A stretch of DNA of 61,110 nt from Paenibacillus campinasensis (GTDB lineage Bacteria > Bacillota > Bacilli > Paenibacillales > Paenibacillaceae), in assembly GCF_002272015.1 (NCBI RefSeq), contig NZ_NPBY01000014.1, forward strand, positions 1 to 61,110. Reading direction: 5' to 3'. The notes beneath the pieces are model-generated. The model was given only the letters and a program-made list of their open reading frames with translations, searched no databases and was not told where the DNA came from. The translations under genes and the position numbers were made by a program. Below are positions 1-8,955 of the stretch, one piece after another; the stretch's first letter is position 1; every line of letters begins with the position of its first letter.

Positions 1-1
1 C

Positions 2-946
2 AATCTGCTGATGGTTCTGATGTATATCGGAATCGTTCGTCTCTACCCGGGAAAGACGATCTTCGAGATCCATGAGCAAGTTCTCGGCAAAGTGTTGGGT
101 AAGGCGCTCAATCTGCTGTACCTGTTCTACTTTTTGATTTTGACAGGCACGCTGCTTGGGAACCTGGGCTTTTTTCTGACGAGCGAGATTATGCCGGAGA
201 CGCCAACGGAAGTGATTCAGCTGTTGTTCTTGCTCTCGGCGGTCATTTGTGCCCGGATGGGGCCGATTATACTGGCCAGGGTCGGTGAGCTTGCCTTTCC
301 CTGGATCGTATTTCTGTTTCTGGTTCTTGTGTTGGGGCTCATTCCACAGATTGAATGGGATTATATTAAACCGGTGCTTGAGGAGGGCTGGGGGCCTGTA
401 TTGACAGCGGGGCTCCATTCCTCGATGTTTCAGGAATTGATTGTATTGCTGGTGTTTTTTTCGTTGGTCAACAAAAGAAAGGACGGTGAGCGGGCCTATG
501 TGCTTGGCGCATTTAGCGGTGAAGTTGTACTTGCGATCATCACGACACTGAGCGTGCTTGTGATGGGCATCGAGCAGACGGAGAACAGCACATTTCCGGC
601 ATTCGCCCTGGCCAAAACGATTAACGTCGGCAACTTTTTTCAGCGGGTGGAAGGGATTTTAATTACATTATGGGTATTGACCTTCTTCCTTAAAATCTCC
701 CTCTTGTTCCTGTCCATTCTTGAAGGCTTGCAGAGCGTATTCGGCTTGAAGGAACAGCGTTCGTTGATTTATCCGCTGTCGATCATCTTTATCATCGTAT
801 CCTGGAACACGTACATCAACACCGTGTATGTCTCGGATATTATCCAGAATGTATGGGTTGGGTATGCCATGCTTCATTTGATAGCCATTCCGCTACTTGT
901 CCTGCTGATCGGCGCCGTTCGGAGGAAGCTGCTGGGCGGGCGTTAA
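2..946 (+). CDS. Spore germination permease, GerKB/GerAB family (5' truncated)
   Basis: The reading frame is open to the left edge of the window, so the N-terminus is missing. About 314 residues remain of a family usually near 365. The protein is almost all membrane segments (roughly nine visible) and ends in a short basic tail. The family (APC-like, B subunit of Ger nutrient receptors) sits in the spore inner membrane and helps sense germinants. The match rests on overall composition and on GerAB-like stretches such as RLYPGKTIFEI near the start and an acidic/Trp loop (IEWDYIKPVLEEGW) in the middle. The GerA- and GerC-type partner genes would lie upstream, outside the window. No terminator is obvious after the stop. 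Confidence 0.85.
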   Translation, partial: NLLMVLMYIGIVRLYPGKTIFEIHEQVLGKVLGKALNLLYLFYFLILTGTLLGNLGFFLTSEIMPETPTEVIQLLFLLSAVICARMGPIILARVGELAFPWIVFLFLVLVLGLIPQIEWDYIKPVLEEGWGPVLTAGLHSSMFQELIVLLVFFSLVNKRKDGERAYVLGAFSGEVVLAIITTLSVLVMGIEQTENSTFPAFALAKTINVGNFFQRVEGILITLWVLTFFLKISLLFLSILEGLQSVFGLKEQRSLIYPLSIIFIIVSWNTYINTVYVSDIIQNVWVGYAMLHLIAIPLLVLLIGAVRRKLLGGR

Positions 947-1039
947 CTTCAGCACGGAGATCAGTGCGGAGCCATGCCGTTTGCGTGGCTGTCTCTTCCT
1001 GGATGCAGACGGGCGGATGCCGAAACGCGGATCTGCCGT

Positions 1040-1045
1040 TATAAT
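1040..1045 (+). promoter_or_regulatory. Possible -10 element upstream of yhaM
   Basis: A perfect TATAAT lies 88 bases before the yhaM start in the 186-base gap. No good -35 is visible 16-18 bases upstream, so this is a weak call. Confidence 0.3.
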
Positions 1046-1132
1046 AGGGTGTAGGCCTGTCAGCTTCGCTGCAGGCTGTTCGGGGAGGCATGGCACAGCT
1101 GAAGCCCCCTGTAACAGCATGGGAGGGGACCT

Positions 1133-2146
1133 ATGAAACCGATTAACCAACTCCGCATTCAGGATGAATTCGTGGGCTTTTATTTGTTGAAGGAACTGAA
1201 CCTAAGACAAACGAGCGGTACACCGCCGAAGGATTATTTTGACATTGTGCTGTCGGATGCGACCGGGCAAATTTCTGCGAAATACTGGGATGTGACGATC
1301 CAGGATAAAGAGACGTTTTTTCCAATGCAGCTGGTCAAAATCCAGGGAACGGTGCAAAGCTACCGGGATCAGCCTCAAGTCAAAATAAGCCGCATACGCA
1401 GGGCAACAGACGATGACGGAGTGTCGATCACCGATTATGTGAAAGCCGCCCCGCTTCGCCCTGTCGATCTGCTCCATACGATCAAACTGGCGATCAAGAG
1501 CATTGCGCATGAGGAGATTCGCATGATTGTGACGTATTGCGCTGATAAGGTGGAGGACAAGCTGATGCATTATCCGGCTGCGAAGTCCTATCATCATGCT
1601 TATTTCGCCGGGCTCGCCTATCATATTGTCCGCATGCTTGAGATCGGCGATTTCATCTGCAAGCAGCGCCCGTTCCTCAATCCGGATCTGATCAAGGCCG
1701 GCATCATTCTGCACGATATTGCCAAGCCGGAGGAAATGATCGCCCAGATGGGCATCGTGACGGATTACAGCAATCAGGGCAAGCTGATCGGGCATATTGC
1801 GCTTGCATCCGGCTGGATCGTCGAGGCGGCCATCTATCACGGCATTTCGCTGGATTCCGAGCTGGTGCTCGGGCTGCAGCATCTGGTGCTGTCCCATCAC
1901 AATCTCGGCGAATGGGGCAGCCCTGTTCAGCCTCAAACGGCGGAAGCGGTGGCGCTGCACTATATCGATATGATGGACGCCAAGCTTCAGATGGTGGAGG
2001 ACGCCCTCGATACGACCGCGCCATCCGAACCGTGGACGCCGATGATTCGCGGACTTGAGAACAAGGCGCTCTATCGGCTTAAGATAGAGGAAGAATCGGT
2101 CCGCAGCGGAAATGAGAAGGAGACCATCGCTCCGCCTTCCGGATGA
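1133..2146 (+). CDS. yhaM: 3'-5' exoribonuclease YhaM
   Basis: The 337-residue protein has an N-terminal OB-fold (about residues 8-95) and a metal-dependent HD domain (about 150-300). Metal-ligand candidates are His154/155, the HD pair at 194-195, His221, His255/256 and Asp279/282. The family degrades RNA and single-stranded DNA from the 3' end with Mn2+ or Co2+ and is cytoplasmic. The start is set by GGGAGGGG a few bases upstream. It is about 23 residues longer than the B. subtilis protein. The extra tail reads antisense through the last 76 bases of the convergent kinase gene, so the C-terminal extension is probably non-essential read-on after loss of an earlier stop. Confidence 0.92.
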   Translation: MKPINQLRIQDEFVGFYLLKELNLRQTSGTPPKDYFDIVLSDATGQISAKYWDVTIQDKETFFPMQLVKIQGTVQSYRDQPQVKISRIRRATDDDGVSITDYVKAAPLRPVDLLHTIKLAIKSIAHEEIRMIVTYCADKVEDKLMHYPAAKSYHHAYFAGLAYHIVRMLEIGDFICKQRPFLNPDLIKAGIILHDIAKPEEMIAQMGIVTDYSNQGKLIGHIALASGWIVEAAIYHGISLDSELVLGLQHLVLSHHNLGEWGSPVQPQTAEAVALHYIDMMDAKLQMVEDALDTTAPSEPWTPMIRGLENKALYRLKIEEESVRSGNEKETIAPPSG

Positions 2147-3546
2147 TTCGCTGCGGTAATCTGACCGCCGTGATGGGAGACGAGCAATTTGGCGATATAG
2201 AGGCCGAGGCCGGCATGTCCTTTCTGCCTTGGGGCACGTCCTTGCCCTTGATAGAATCGTTCAAACACTTGCTTCAGCTCCTGGCTGTCAAATCCGTTAC
2301 CTGTGTCAGAGATCGCCATCTTCACTTGATGCTCGTTCATCTCGATGCTCCAGGTGATGGTCCCGGCTGCCGGTGTATGACGGATGCTGTTGGCCACGAG
2401 GTTGTCCAGAATTTGTGCGATCCGGTATGGATCGAACAGAATGGGCTGAACAGACGTCCGTTCATCCTGGCATGCTGCTGTAAACGTGATGTTCTTATCA
2501 GCGCACAGCGCTTTGTACTCGATGGTTTTCTCCTCTATAAATTCCTCTATATCCATTGGGATCGGCTGAAGATGAAAGGACATATGTTCAAGCTCAGCGA
2601 TGGTGTTCATATCCTTCAGCAAATGGGCAGCATTGGCGGTGTTCCTCTTAATCACGTTCAAGTATTGGGAGACTGGAGATTCCTTGCTGCCTCTATTCAT
2701 TTCCTCAAGCCCTTCGACATGGCCCTGGATAATCGTAAGCGGGGTGCGCAAATCATGGGCAAGTGCAGCGAACATCGTCTTGCGCTCCTGCTCTTGCTTC
2801 CATTCCCTCTCCAAGGATTGCGCCAGCTCCTTTCGCATCTCCTCAAAAGCAACCGTCAGCTCATTCATCTCGGTAACCGGGGAGCTCTCGCTCATCGAAA
2901 AATGAAGGTTCCGCTCCTTGATCCGGCCAGCTCCATCCAGCAGCTGTTGCAGCGGCCGGCTGATCATTCGGCTGATTTGTTTGCCGAACAGATAGGTGAA
3001 CAGCGCGATGTAAAGAAAGGGAGTCAGGAACAAGAACAGAACGCCACTGTTAATCCAGGGACTAAGACCAGGATTGACAGCGGTCATCCTGAGCGAATAT
3101 TCCAGCAATAGCGTACCTACCTGTTCCCCGTTATGGTCATGAATCGGCACAGACCTCGTAATATTTCCCCCGATCCAATTCGCCGGAGTCACTTGAACGG
3201 CTGCTGCATCCTGATTCCATCGCTTGGTGATCGCGGGGTCTCCGTAGAGAAATTGCCCTTTGCTAGCCACAACGCCATAGGATATGCCGGAAGAAGGAAT
3301 CAGCTGTTCCAGCTCGGCCTGTGATTCCAGGCTCAGCAGGAGCGCTCCTTTCGAATTGGCAAAATGCTCGATAGCCGGAATCTGCTTCTCGTAATAATTG
3401 GCTGGACGCAGCACCTCATGCTGAAACAGAAAGCTGACCAGAGCAGCCAGCAGCCCCCAGGTAAGAAGTGTTGCGATCAGGCTGAGCGACAGCACCGACA
3501 GAAAGCTGCGGATGAATATACTTTTGACCGGCCGCTGTCTGCTCAT
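2071..3546 (-). CDS. Membrane sensor histidine kinase (HAMP, HisKA, HATPase)
   Basis: The 491-residue kinase has a TM segment near residues 10-35, an extracellular sensor region, a second TM near 165-190, HAMP, a HisKA box with phospho-acceptor His264 (AHDLRTPL), and an HATPase domain with DNLVANSIRH and DTGNGFD. It should autophosphorylate and pass phosphate to the OmpR-type regulator encoded just upstream. The two genes overlap as ATGA, so they are translationally coupled. A GGAGG sits four bases before the chosen ATG; an in-frame ATG 12 bases earlier would overlap that ribosome site and is disfavoured. The signal is unknown. The 3' end overlaps yhaM by 76 bases in the opposite direction. 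Confidence 0.92.
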   Translation of the reverse strand: MSRQRPVKSIFIRSFLSVLSLSLIATLLTWGLLAALVSFLFQHEVLRPANYYEKQIPAIEHFANSKGALLLSLESQAELEQLIPSSGISYGVVASKGQFLYGDPAITKRWNQDAAAVQVTPANWIGGNITRSVPIHDHNGEQVGTLLLEYSLRMTAVNPGLSPWINSGVLFLFLTPFLYIALFTYLFGKQISRMISRPLQQLLDGAGRIKERNLHFSMSESSPVTEMNELTVAFEEMRKELAQSLEREWKQEQERKTMFAALAHDLRTPLTIIQGHVEGLEEMNRGSKESPVSQYLNVIKRNTANAAHLLKDMNTIAELEHMSFHLQPIPMDIEEFIEEKTIEYKALCADKNITFTAACQDERTSVQPILFDPYRIAQILDNLVANSIRHTPAAGTITWSIEMNEHQVKMAISDTGNGFDSQELKQVFERFYQGQGRAPRQKGHAGLGLYIAKLLVSHHGGQITAANHPEGGAMVSFSFPLRTDSSSILSR

Positions 3547-4232
3547 TTGACCTCCCATTTATATCCGATGCCCCATACGGTCTGTATATAAGTGCGATCC
3601 GGGATGCAGGCCGCGAATTTGGCCCGGATTTTCTTGATATGCTCGGTGACAGTTGCATCGTCGCCTTCAGCGTCCCAACCCCACAATTTCTCGTAGATTT
3701 GCTCCCGCGTAAACACCTGCCCCGGATGCATGGCCAGCAGCTCTACAATTTTAAATTCCTTGTTGGTTAGTGAGATATCCTGACCATTCCCGTTTACCGT
3801 ATAGCCTTTGCAGTCAATGGTTAAGGAATGGAAGCGGAGAACGCTCTGGTCCTGGGGCGTGAGTCCCCGCTTCTCCCGTCGCAGGTGAGCGTGAATTCGG
3901 GCTTTCAGCTCCGCCAGGCTGAACGGCTTTAACAGATAATCATCGCCGCCCGCCGCCAGCCCCTGAATGCGATCGGTTTCACTCTGGCAAGCGCTCAGGA
4001 ACACGATCGGACACTGCGTAAATTCCCGGAGCCGCCGGCATGTCTCAAAGCCATCCAGCTCGGGCATCATCACGTCTAGCAGGATCAGCTCAGGCTGAAG
4101 CTGACTTAATTCCAGCGCCTCCCGGCCGTTTGCGGCGGTGAATACCTGATATCCCTCCCGCTCCAATGCGTCTTTCATAAAAGCGATAATTTCCTCTTCG
4201 TCGTCCACTAGCAATATACGTTCTTGAGTCAT
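3543..4232 (-). CDS. OmpR/PhoB-family response regulator
   Basis: The 229-residue protein has a receiver domain with acidic pocket D10/D11, phospho-acceptor D53 (LLDVMMPELDG), the conserved Thr/Ser position replaced by Ser (FLSACQSE) and the switch Lys in LLKPFS. A C-terminal winged helix follows (TNKEFKIVELL, then a wing ending IGYKWEVK). The translation site GGAGGATCTGTATG is strong. It is the partner of the downstream kinase. The divergent DUF418 gene shares the 204-base intergenic region and is a plausible target. Confidence 0.95.
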   Translation of the reverse strand: MTQERILLVDDEEEIIAFMKDALEREGYQVFTAANGREALELSQLQPELILLDVMMPELDGFETCRRLREFTQCPIVFLSACQSETDRIQGLAAGGDDYLLKPFSLAELKARIHAHLRREKRGLTPQDQSVLRFHSLTIDCKGYTVNGNGQDISLTNKEFKIVELLAMHPGQVFTREQIYEKLWGWDAEGDDATVTEHIKKIRAKFAACIPDRTYIQTVWGIGYKWEVK

Positions 4233-4436
4233 ACAGATCCTCCGTCAGTCTATGAGATCGGTTAACTTCATCCTAGTATACATGGATTTTCTAAAGAAGC
4301 GATAAAGAAAGGGCCCGGAGCTAACCCCAGATAAGAGCTATCACAGCGATTCAGGAGCGCATACATGCGGCTTTATAAATTCTTTATGCTTATGGATTAA
4401 CCTTGCATGGACCAACATTGTGGAAGGATGATCGAC

Positions 4437-5675
4437 ATGACAGACGTACGGCAGCAAAGAATTACACTCATAGACAGCTTGAGGGGATTTGCTTTATTGG
4501 GCATATTTCTGGTAAACATTCTTTTTTTCACGACATCGCTCCAGACGATTTCGTTTGGCGTGGACCTGTGGACTGGCGGGTACAATGAAGCGCTTGGCAT
4601 GCTGAAGGACATTTTCATCAACAGCAAATTTATTCTGATCTTCTCGTTTCTGTTCGGTTTGGGGGCGGTACTGCTCCAGAACAGCTGCGAGGCGAAGGGG
4701 CTGAGCTTCCGTCGTGTTTATGCCCGGAGACTGACGGCCTTGCTGGTGATCGGTCTGATTCACGGCATGCTGATATGGTATGGCGACGTTTTGACGCATT
4801 ATGCGATTCTCGGCTTCCTGCTGCTGCTGTTTATCAAGCGCAAGCCGAAAACGCTGCTTATCTGGTCGCTCATTTTGCAGCTGATCGTTCCGGTGCTGGT
4901 CGTGATCAGCAGCCTGGCTTCATCTGGCGATCCGCAATTCACCACATTGAGCGGGGAAGAAATGCAGCAGACGGCACTCTATTATCAAGCGAAGGATGCG
5001 GCGATCTATGGCGCTGGAGATGCGGGGCAGATTTTGGGGCAAAGGCTGAACGACTTCATCGCCTCGATTTTTAACATGATTCTGTTTTATCCCCAAGTGC
5101 TGGGTTTGTTTCTGTTAGGCATGTATTTCGGCAAGCGCAGGTTTCTGCATGACGTTGCCGGGCACCGGGCGCTGTTCGTTAGATTGGCTTGGATCGGAGG
5201 CGTCTTGGGACTTGCCGCGCAGCTGGCGATGGCATGGACGGAGCTGTCGTTTGCCATGGAGGCCGTTATGCTGTTCGTTGGCGCGCCCCTGATGTCACTG
5301 GCCTATATTTCGCTATTTGCGCTGTTGTACCAGAACAAGCGGTGCCAGAAGGTGCTGCGGGTCTTTTCCTATCCGGGTAAAATGGCCTTCACCAACTATC
5401 TCATGCAATCGGTTATTTGTGGCTTTATCTTTTATAGCTACGGCTTGGCGCTGTACGGCACCGTGGACGTTGGAATCCAGATGCTTATTGCCCTGGCGGT
5501 CTATGCCGCGCAGGTGATCTTCAGCATGCTATGGCTGCGCCTCTTCCCGATCGGCCCGTTAGAATATGTGTGGCGCTTGTTTACTTATTGGGGGAAACCG
5601 GTGAGGAAGGGAGCAGTGTCACATCAGGCTAGCATCGCTAGCGACAAGGACAGCAGCCGAGCGAACCGGGCTTGA
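4437..5675 (+). CDS. DUF418 family membrane protein (YeiB-like)
   Basis: The 412-residue integral membrane protein has the family's N-terminal signature IDSLRGFALLGI, the FSFLFGLGA motif in the second membrane region, a C-terminal NYLMQS helix and a final IGPLEYVWRLFTYW motif. Family members are polytopic and distantly related to acyltransferase/heparan-acetyltransferase membrane folds; no reaction is established. The chosen start has GGAAGG nine bases upstream. In-frame ATGs at 4407 and 4428 lack this spacing. The divergent two-component operon next door suggests it may be regulated by that system (inference). Confidence 0.88.
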   Translation: MTDVRQQRITLIDSLRGFALLGIFLVNILFFTTSLQTISFGVDLWTGGYNEALGMLKDIFINSKFILIFSFLFGLGAVLLQNSCEAKGLSFRRVYARRLTALLVIGLIHGMLIWYGDVLTHYAILGFLLLLFIKRKPKTLLIWSLILQLIVPVLVVISSLASSGDPQFTTLSGEEMQQTALYYQAKDAAIYGAGDAGQILGQRLNDFIASIFNMILFYPQVLGLFLLGMYFGKRRFLHDVAGHRALFVRLAWIGGVLGLAAQLAMAWTELSFAMEAVMLFVGAPLMSLAYISLFALLYQNKRCQKVLRVFSYPGKMAFTNYLMQSVICGFIFYSYGLALYGTVDVGIQMLIALAVYAAQVIFSMLWLRLFPIGPLEYVWRLFTYWGKPVRKGAVSHQASIASDKDSSRANRA

Positions 5676-5695
5676 AACCATTTTTCAAGAAACCC

Positions 5696-5724
5696 TTGCA
5701 ATACCATTCCGAGTGTATTACAAT
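5696..5724 (+). promoter_or_regulatory. Sigma-A promoter of the aroA T-box transcript
   Basis: TTGCAA at 5696-5701, a 17-base spacer, then TACAAT at 5719-5724. The predicted transcript starts near 5731, directly ahead of the T-box leader. Confidence 0.75.
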
Positions 5725-5734
5725 GCATTATAAA

Positions 5735-6022
5735 TTCATGACATGATATGTTATACAAGCAATGAAGGAAAGAGTAAGCACCGGAACTTCCCGACAGGAA
5801 AGGGCTGCCACCGACTGAGAGCGCCCGGGCGAAGCGTCTGCTGCCGAAGTTCATTCCTGAGCTGGTATCCTGATAGCGGTGCGATTGCGCTGCGGTAGGG
5901 ATATCCGTCCACCTCGCGTTAAGAGGCTCAAGTGAGATATGCTGCGGTGAATACGATGGACGCACATATCTAATAAGGGTGGTACCACGACTCCTCGTCC
6001 CTTGACGGACAGGAGTCTTTTT
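5735..6022 (+). ncRNA. T-box riboswitch leader, probably tRNA-Phe specific
   Basis: The conserved T-box AGGGTGGTACCACG is at 5976-5989. It is followed by a terminator stem (5989-6000 with 6006-6017) and TTTTT; the CGTCCC part can instead pair with AAGGG of the antiterminator. Stem I starts with the usual AAAGAGTA segment near 5771-5778. In the 3' strand of its specifier loop, GAAGTTCA (5846-5853) matches the known pattern GAA-N-codon-A, giving UUC (Phe) at 5850-5852. The UGGU of the T-box bulge pairs with ACCA, consistent with the discriminator A of tRNA-Phe. Uncharged tRNA would block termination and switch on the downstream gene. Confidence 0.88.
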
Positions 6023-6064
6023 GATTTTCAGATAAATAATAATGAGTGAAGGAGAGAAACCGTT

Positions 6065-7141
6065 ATGAATATTAATGAAGGTCGTTTGGAGGAGCTGCGC
6101 TCCCAGCTCGATTCCGTCAATTTGCAGCTGCTTGCACTGCTGTCGGAGCGGGCACAGCTGGTTCAGGAGATTGGGGAAGAGAAGCAGAAGCAGGGCGTGC
6201 CTGACTATGATCCGGTCCGTGAGAAGAAAATGCTGGATAGCTTGGTGGAGAACAATAGAGGGCCGTTCGATAATGAAACGGTCCGCCATCTGTTCAAGCA
6301 GATTTTCCAGGCTTCGCTCAAGCTGCAGCAGGTCGAGCATAAGAAGCATCTGCTGGTCAGCCGCAAGAAGAAGCAGGAGGATACGGTGATCCAGTTGGGC
6401 GAGACCGCCATTGGTGGCGGACAGCCGGTTATGATCGCTGGACCGTGCTCTGTGGAAAGCTATGAGCAGGTGCGCCAGGTGGCTGCAGCGCTCAAGGAGG
6501 CTGGCATTACCGTGATGCGCGGCGGAGCCTTCAAGCCGAGAACATCGCCGTACGATTTTCAGGGGCTGGGTATTGAAGGTCTGAAAATTCTGAAGGAGGT
6601 TGCCTCCGAATTCGGGCTGAAAACGATCAGTGAAATTGTGGATCCGGCGCATGTTGAGCTGGCCTGTGAATATATCGATGTCATTCAGATCGGGGCTAGA
6701 AACATGCAGAACTTCGAGCTCCTGAAGGCAGCGGGCGACGTCAAGACCCCGATTCTGCTGAAGCGCGGTCTTGCGGCGACGATTGATGAGTTCGTCCATG
6801 CGGCCGAATATATCGTGTCCCGCGGCAACACGCAGGTCATGCTGATTGAACGCGGCATTCGAACTTATGAGAAGGCCACGCGCAACACGCTGGACATCTC
6901 GGCTGTGCCGATTCTGAAGCAGGAGACGCATCTGCCGGTGCTGGTCGATGTGACGCATTCCACAGGCCGGAAGGATATTCTGGCTCCATGTGCGAAAGCC
7001 GGGCTGGCTGCAGGTGCGGACGGCATTATGGTGGAGGTGCATCCGAATCCGGCGACCGCACTGTCCGATGCTGCCCAGCAGCTGAACATTCCGGAGTTTC
7101 AGGAGTTCCTGGCGACAGTCAAACAATCCGGTTTGCTGTAA
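6065..7141 (+). CDS. aroA: Bifunctional chorismate mutase / 3-deoxy-7-phosphoheptulonate synthase
   Basis: The 358-residue protein matches the B. subtilis AroA(G) length and layout. An AroQ-type chorismate mutase domain occupies residues 1-90 ([19 protein letters not shown]). A class I-beta DAHP synthase barrel follows (about 100-358), with [20 protein letters not shown], a GARNMQN loop and [12 protein letters not shown] synthase condenses phosphoenolpyruvate and erythrose-4-phosphate, the first step of the shikimate pathway. The mutase domain gives allosteric feedback by chorismate or prephenate. The gene is preceded by a T-box leader, so its transcription should respond to charging of an aromatic amino-acid tRNA, most likely Phe. 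It is called aroF or aroG in other naming schemes. Confidence 0.96.
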   Translation: MNINEGRLEELRSQLDSVNLQLLALLSERAQLVQEIGEEKQKQGVPDYDPVREKKMLDSLVENNRGPFDNETVRHLFKQIFQASLKLQQVEHKKHLLVSRKKKQEDTVIQLGETAIGGGQPVMIAGPCSVESYEQVRQVAAALKEAGITVMRGGAFKPRTSPYDFQGLGIEGLKILKEVASEFGLKTISEIVDPAHVELACEYIDVIQIGARNMQNFELLKAAGDVKTPILLKRGLAATIDEFVHAAEYIVSRGNTQVMLIERGIRTYEKATRNTLDISAVPILKQETHLPVLVDVTHSTGRKDILAPCAKAGLAAGADGIMVEVHPNPATALSDAAQQLNIPEFQEFLATVKQSGLL

Positions 7142-7181
7142 AGCGGGCGGGGCGTAATTCAGCCCCCTGGCATTAGAGGTC

Positions 7182-7264
7182 CGGCCCTGGCATCCGAAGG
7201 TGCCGGGCCGGCGATATAGCGCTATGTACGCCGCGATCATCTCTGATGATGCGGCGTTTGTCTT
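7182..7264 (+). terminator. Two hairpins after aroA
   Basis: A GC-rich stem (CCGGCCC...GGGCCGG, 7182-7212) is followed by a second stem (CGCCGC...GCGGCG, 7229-7256) and a broken T tract TTTGTCTT. The second probably ends the aroA transcript. Confidence 0.55.
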
Positions 7265-7276
7265 GTCCAGGGCAAG

Positions 7277-7966
7277 TTATGCGCGGACCTGGTTTTTCAC
7301 GACAAAAGAGCTTCCCGAAGATGACGGTTTGCATGGGAGGGATACGATGCGATGATGTTGCAGCATCCCGATCCTCTGCGAAGGGGTGAACTTCGGGTTG
7401 CAGCCATTCACACGGCTGCGGACGAAAGCGACAGGGGAAAGTCGAGCAAGGCTGGACTGGCTCCCGTTCACGGTGGGCGCCTCCACAATCCATTCAGCCG
7501 AAGTTTGCGGACCATGATAACTCTGCACCGTTTTGAAGGTCCAGCCCCGGCTCAGGTTTTGCAGGCGGATCAGCCACTTGCTGCCTTTTAATTTGGCAAT
7601 ATAAGCGCGCATAACATCGCCCGGTCTCACCGGCAAGGAGATACGGGTTTCGTAGCTGGGGAGAATCTCCCACCAGGCATAATACTGCGCGGTGCCGTTT
7701 ACGAAGTGATGCGCGGTACCGGTCTGGATCAGGCTGCTGTTGTTGTAGCCGTCAATTCCGACCCAGGCCGAAGAGTAGGAAGATCGTGAAGTAGGCAGAA
7801 CGAAAGGAACTGTCCATTCTCCGGAGATGCAGCTGTACTTCCCTTTTCTGCCTGTGAGGACATATCCGCTCCAGTTGCTGGAGTAGGGAAGAGACGCGCT
7901 GCTCTTGCCTGGACGAGGAACGAGGCAGCAGGTACCGTAAGCTGGAAGCTTGCTGATTGTGCTCAT
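7277..7966 (-). CDS. Peptidase G1 (eqolisin-like) family protein
   Basis: The 229-residue protein carries the hallmarks of the glutamic peptidases: YSSNWSGYV near residue 28, GEWTVP at 49, AWVGIDG followed by LIQTGT (candidate catalytic Gln81), YYAWWEILP at 95, and AEWIVEAP (candidate catalytic Glu162). The fungal enzymes (scytalidoglutamic peptidase) use this Gln/Glu pair and work at acid pH. The start is set by AAGGTGG seven bases upstream; an ATG ten codons earlier lacks a site. No signal peptide is visible, only a short Pro/Ser-rich lead, unlike the secreted, processed fungal enzymes. A peptidase role is inferred from motifs. The gene stands alone between aroA and a VOC gene. Confidence 0.8.
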   Translation of the reverse strand: MSTISKLPAYGTCCLVPRPGKSSASLPYSSNWSGYVLTGRKGKYSCISGEWTVPFVLPTSRSSYSSAWVGIDGYNNSSLIQTGTAHHFVNGTAQYYAWWEILPSYETRISLPVRPGDVMRAYIAKLKGSKWLIRLQNLSRGWTFKTVQSYHGPQTSAEWIVEAPTVNGSQSSLARLSPVAFVRSRVNGCNPKFTPSQRIGMLQHHRIVSLPCKPSSSGSSFVVKNQVRA

Positions 7967-8176
7967 ATATCCACCACCTTGATCGATTTGGGGCATGCTG
8001 GATTATGAAGCATCCCAGCATTGTCCACAGTATATTAGATGTAAGCAGGCGGGGAATGGTATGGTCATCGTTTCTATTATTTTTTCGTTTGTTATGTAAT
8101 GGTTGCAGCCGGGTAAAAATGATAGAGACATCGTGAAGCTGAACATGCCATCTTATATCAAGAAGGAGAATAACTC

Positions 8177-8593
8177 ATGCCAAATGAATTTTGGGTTAAC
8201 CTGCCTGTGGAGAACCTGGATCGGTCAAGACAGTTTTATAAGGAGATCGGATTTACGTTCCATCCCGAGTATGTTGACCGGGACGATACGGCAGCTCTGC
8301 TGCTGGGCGATAACCAAGTGCTGGTGATGCTTCTTCCTGAGGCGGCATTCTCAACCTTCACCGGTCATGCCCCGGCGGAAGTGAGCGGCACAGGTGTGGA
8401 AGCGTTGTTATCTATCGATGTAGGCAGCCGGGAGCGCGTTCACGAAGTTATCGGCCAGGCGGTAAAAGCCGGGGGGACGATCTTCAGCGAGCCTCAGGCC
8501 CAGGGCTGGATGTACGGAGCCGGATTTGCCGATCCGGATGGCCACCGCTGGAATGTGCTGTGTACAGATGTGAACCAGGTGCCGCAGGAATGA
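8177..8593 (+). CDS. VOC (glyoxalase/bleomycin resistance) family protein
   Basis: The 138-residue protein has the two beta-alpha-beta-beta-beta modules of vicinal oxygen chelate proteins. It opens with WVNLPVENLDRSRQFYKEIGF and closes with YGAGFADPDGHRWNVL, which holds the usual C-terminal metal/acid region. It is close to the lactoylglutathione lyase-related YkcA/PhnB-type proteins of Firmicutes; the substrate is unknown. A strong AGAAGGAG lies upstream of the ATG. Confidence 0.85.
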   Translation: MPNEFWVNLPVENLDRSRQFYKEIGFTFHPEYVDRDDTAALLLGDNQVLVMLLPEAAFSTFTGHAPAEVSGTGVEALLSIDVGSRERVHEVIGQAVKAGGTIFSEPQAQGWMYGAGFADPDGHRWNVLCTDVNQVPQE

Positions 8594-8755
8594 AAGACTT
8601 CATGCCAGACGGAAGCGAGGCAGAACGTGATTCCCTACTAAAAGAATATATAACATCTATTACAATTTAAACCATAATATACCTGATTGTAAGAAAGCCA
8701 TCGCTCTATCCAGCAACGGAATTGTTGGTGCCAATGTGATGATGCGAAAGCTTGG

Positions 8756-8780
8756 AAAGCCGCAGTGTTGCGGCTTTTTT
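8756..8780 (+). terminator. Rho-independent terminator
   Basis: AAAGCCGCA-GTGT-TGCGGCTTT followed by TTT. It lies 160 bases after the VOC gene and probably insulates it from the sugar transport operon. Confidence 0.85.
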
Positions 8781-8893
8781 CTGTTGTTCGGAGCACTGCT
8801 CTGCTGATGCATGACAGCCATCTTCCTATCCGTTCCCCTAAAAAGTTCCGAATATCTTCACAATCCCATCAATATATTTTAGTAGACGCTTTC

Positions 8894-8908
8894 TGTAAGC
8901 GGATACAA
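8894..8908 (+). promoter_or_regulatory. Candidate CcpA cre site
   Basis: TGTAAGCGGATACAA fits the catabolite-response consensus TGNNARCGNWWWCAW at every constrained position. It lies 47 bases before the lipoprotein start, where binding would repress the sugar import operon when glucose is present. Confidence 0.6.
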
Positions 8909-8955
8909 CAAAATGCCAAAGAAGTGACGGTCAATGGACTAAAGGAGGGAACAGA

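Larger units (their letters stand above)
8594..8955 (+). other. Intergenic region between the VOC gene and the sugar importer
   Basis: It contains the terminator at 8756-8780, a short CAAC/GTTG hairpin near 8713-8727, and the cre-like site at 8894-8908. The reading frame across 8765-8959 has no family match or ribosome site and is not called. No strong sigma-A promoter was recognised. Confidence 0.5.

Noticed and set aside
2143..3111. Long plus-strand frame opposite the histidine kinase
   Set aside because: It is the antisense of a clear kinase gene and has no domain or ribosome site.
5624..7240. 538-codon minus-strand frame opposite aroA and its leader
   Set aside because: It covers the T-box and aroA in antisense; composition is unlike a protein.
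8700..8780. Riboswitch ahead of the sugar importer
   Set aside because: Hairpins and a GAAAGC-type segment precede a terminator, but no known aptamer consensus fits, and the terminator is well upstream of the importer gene.
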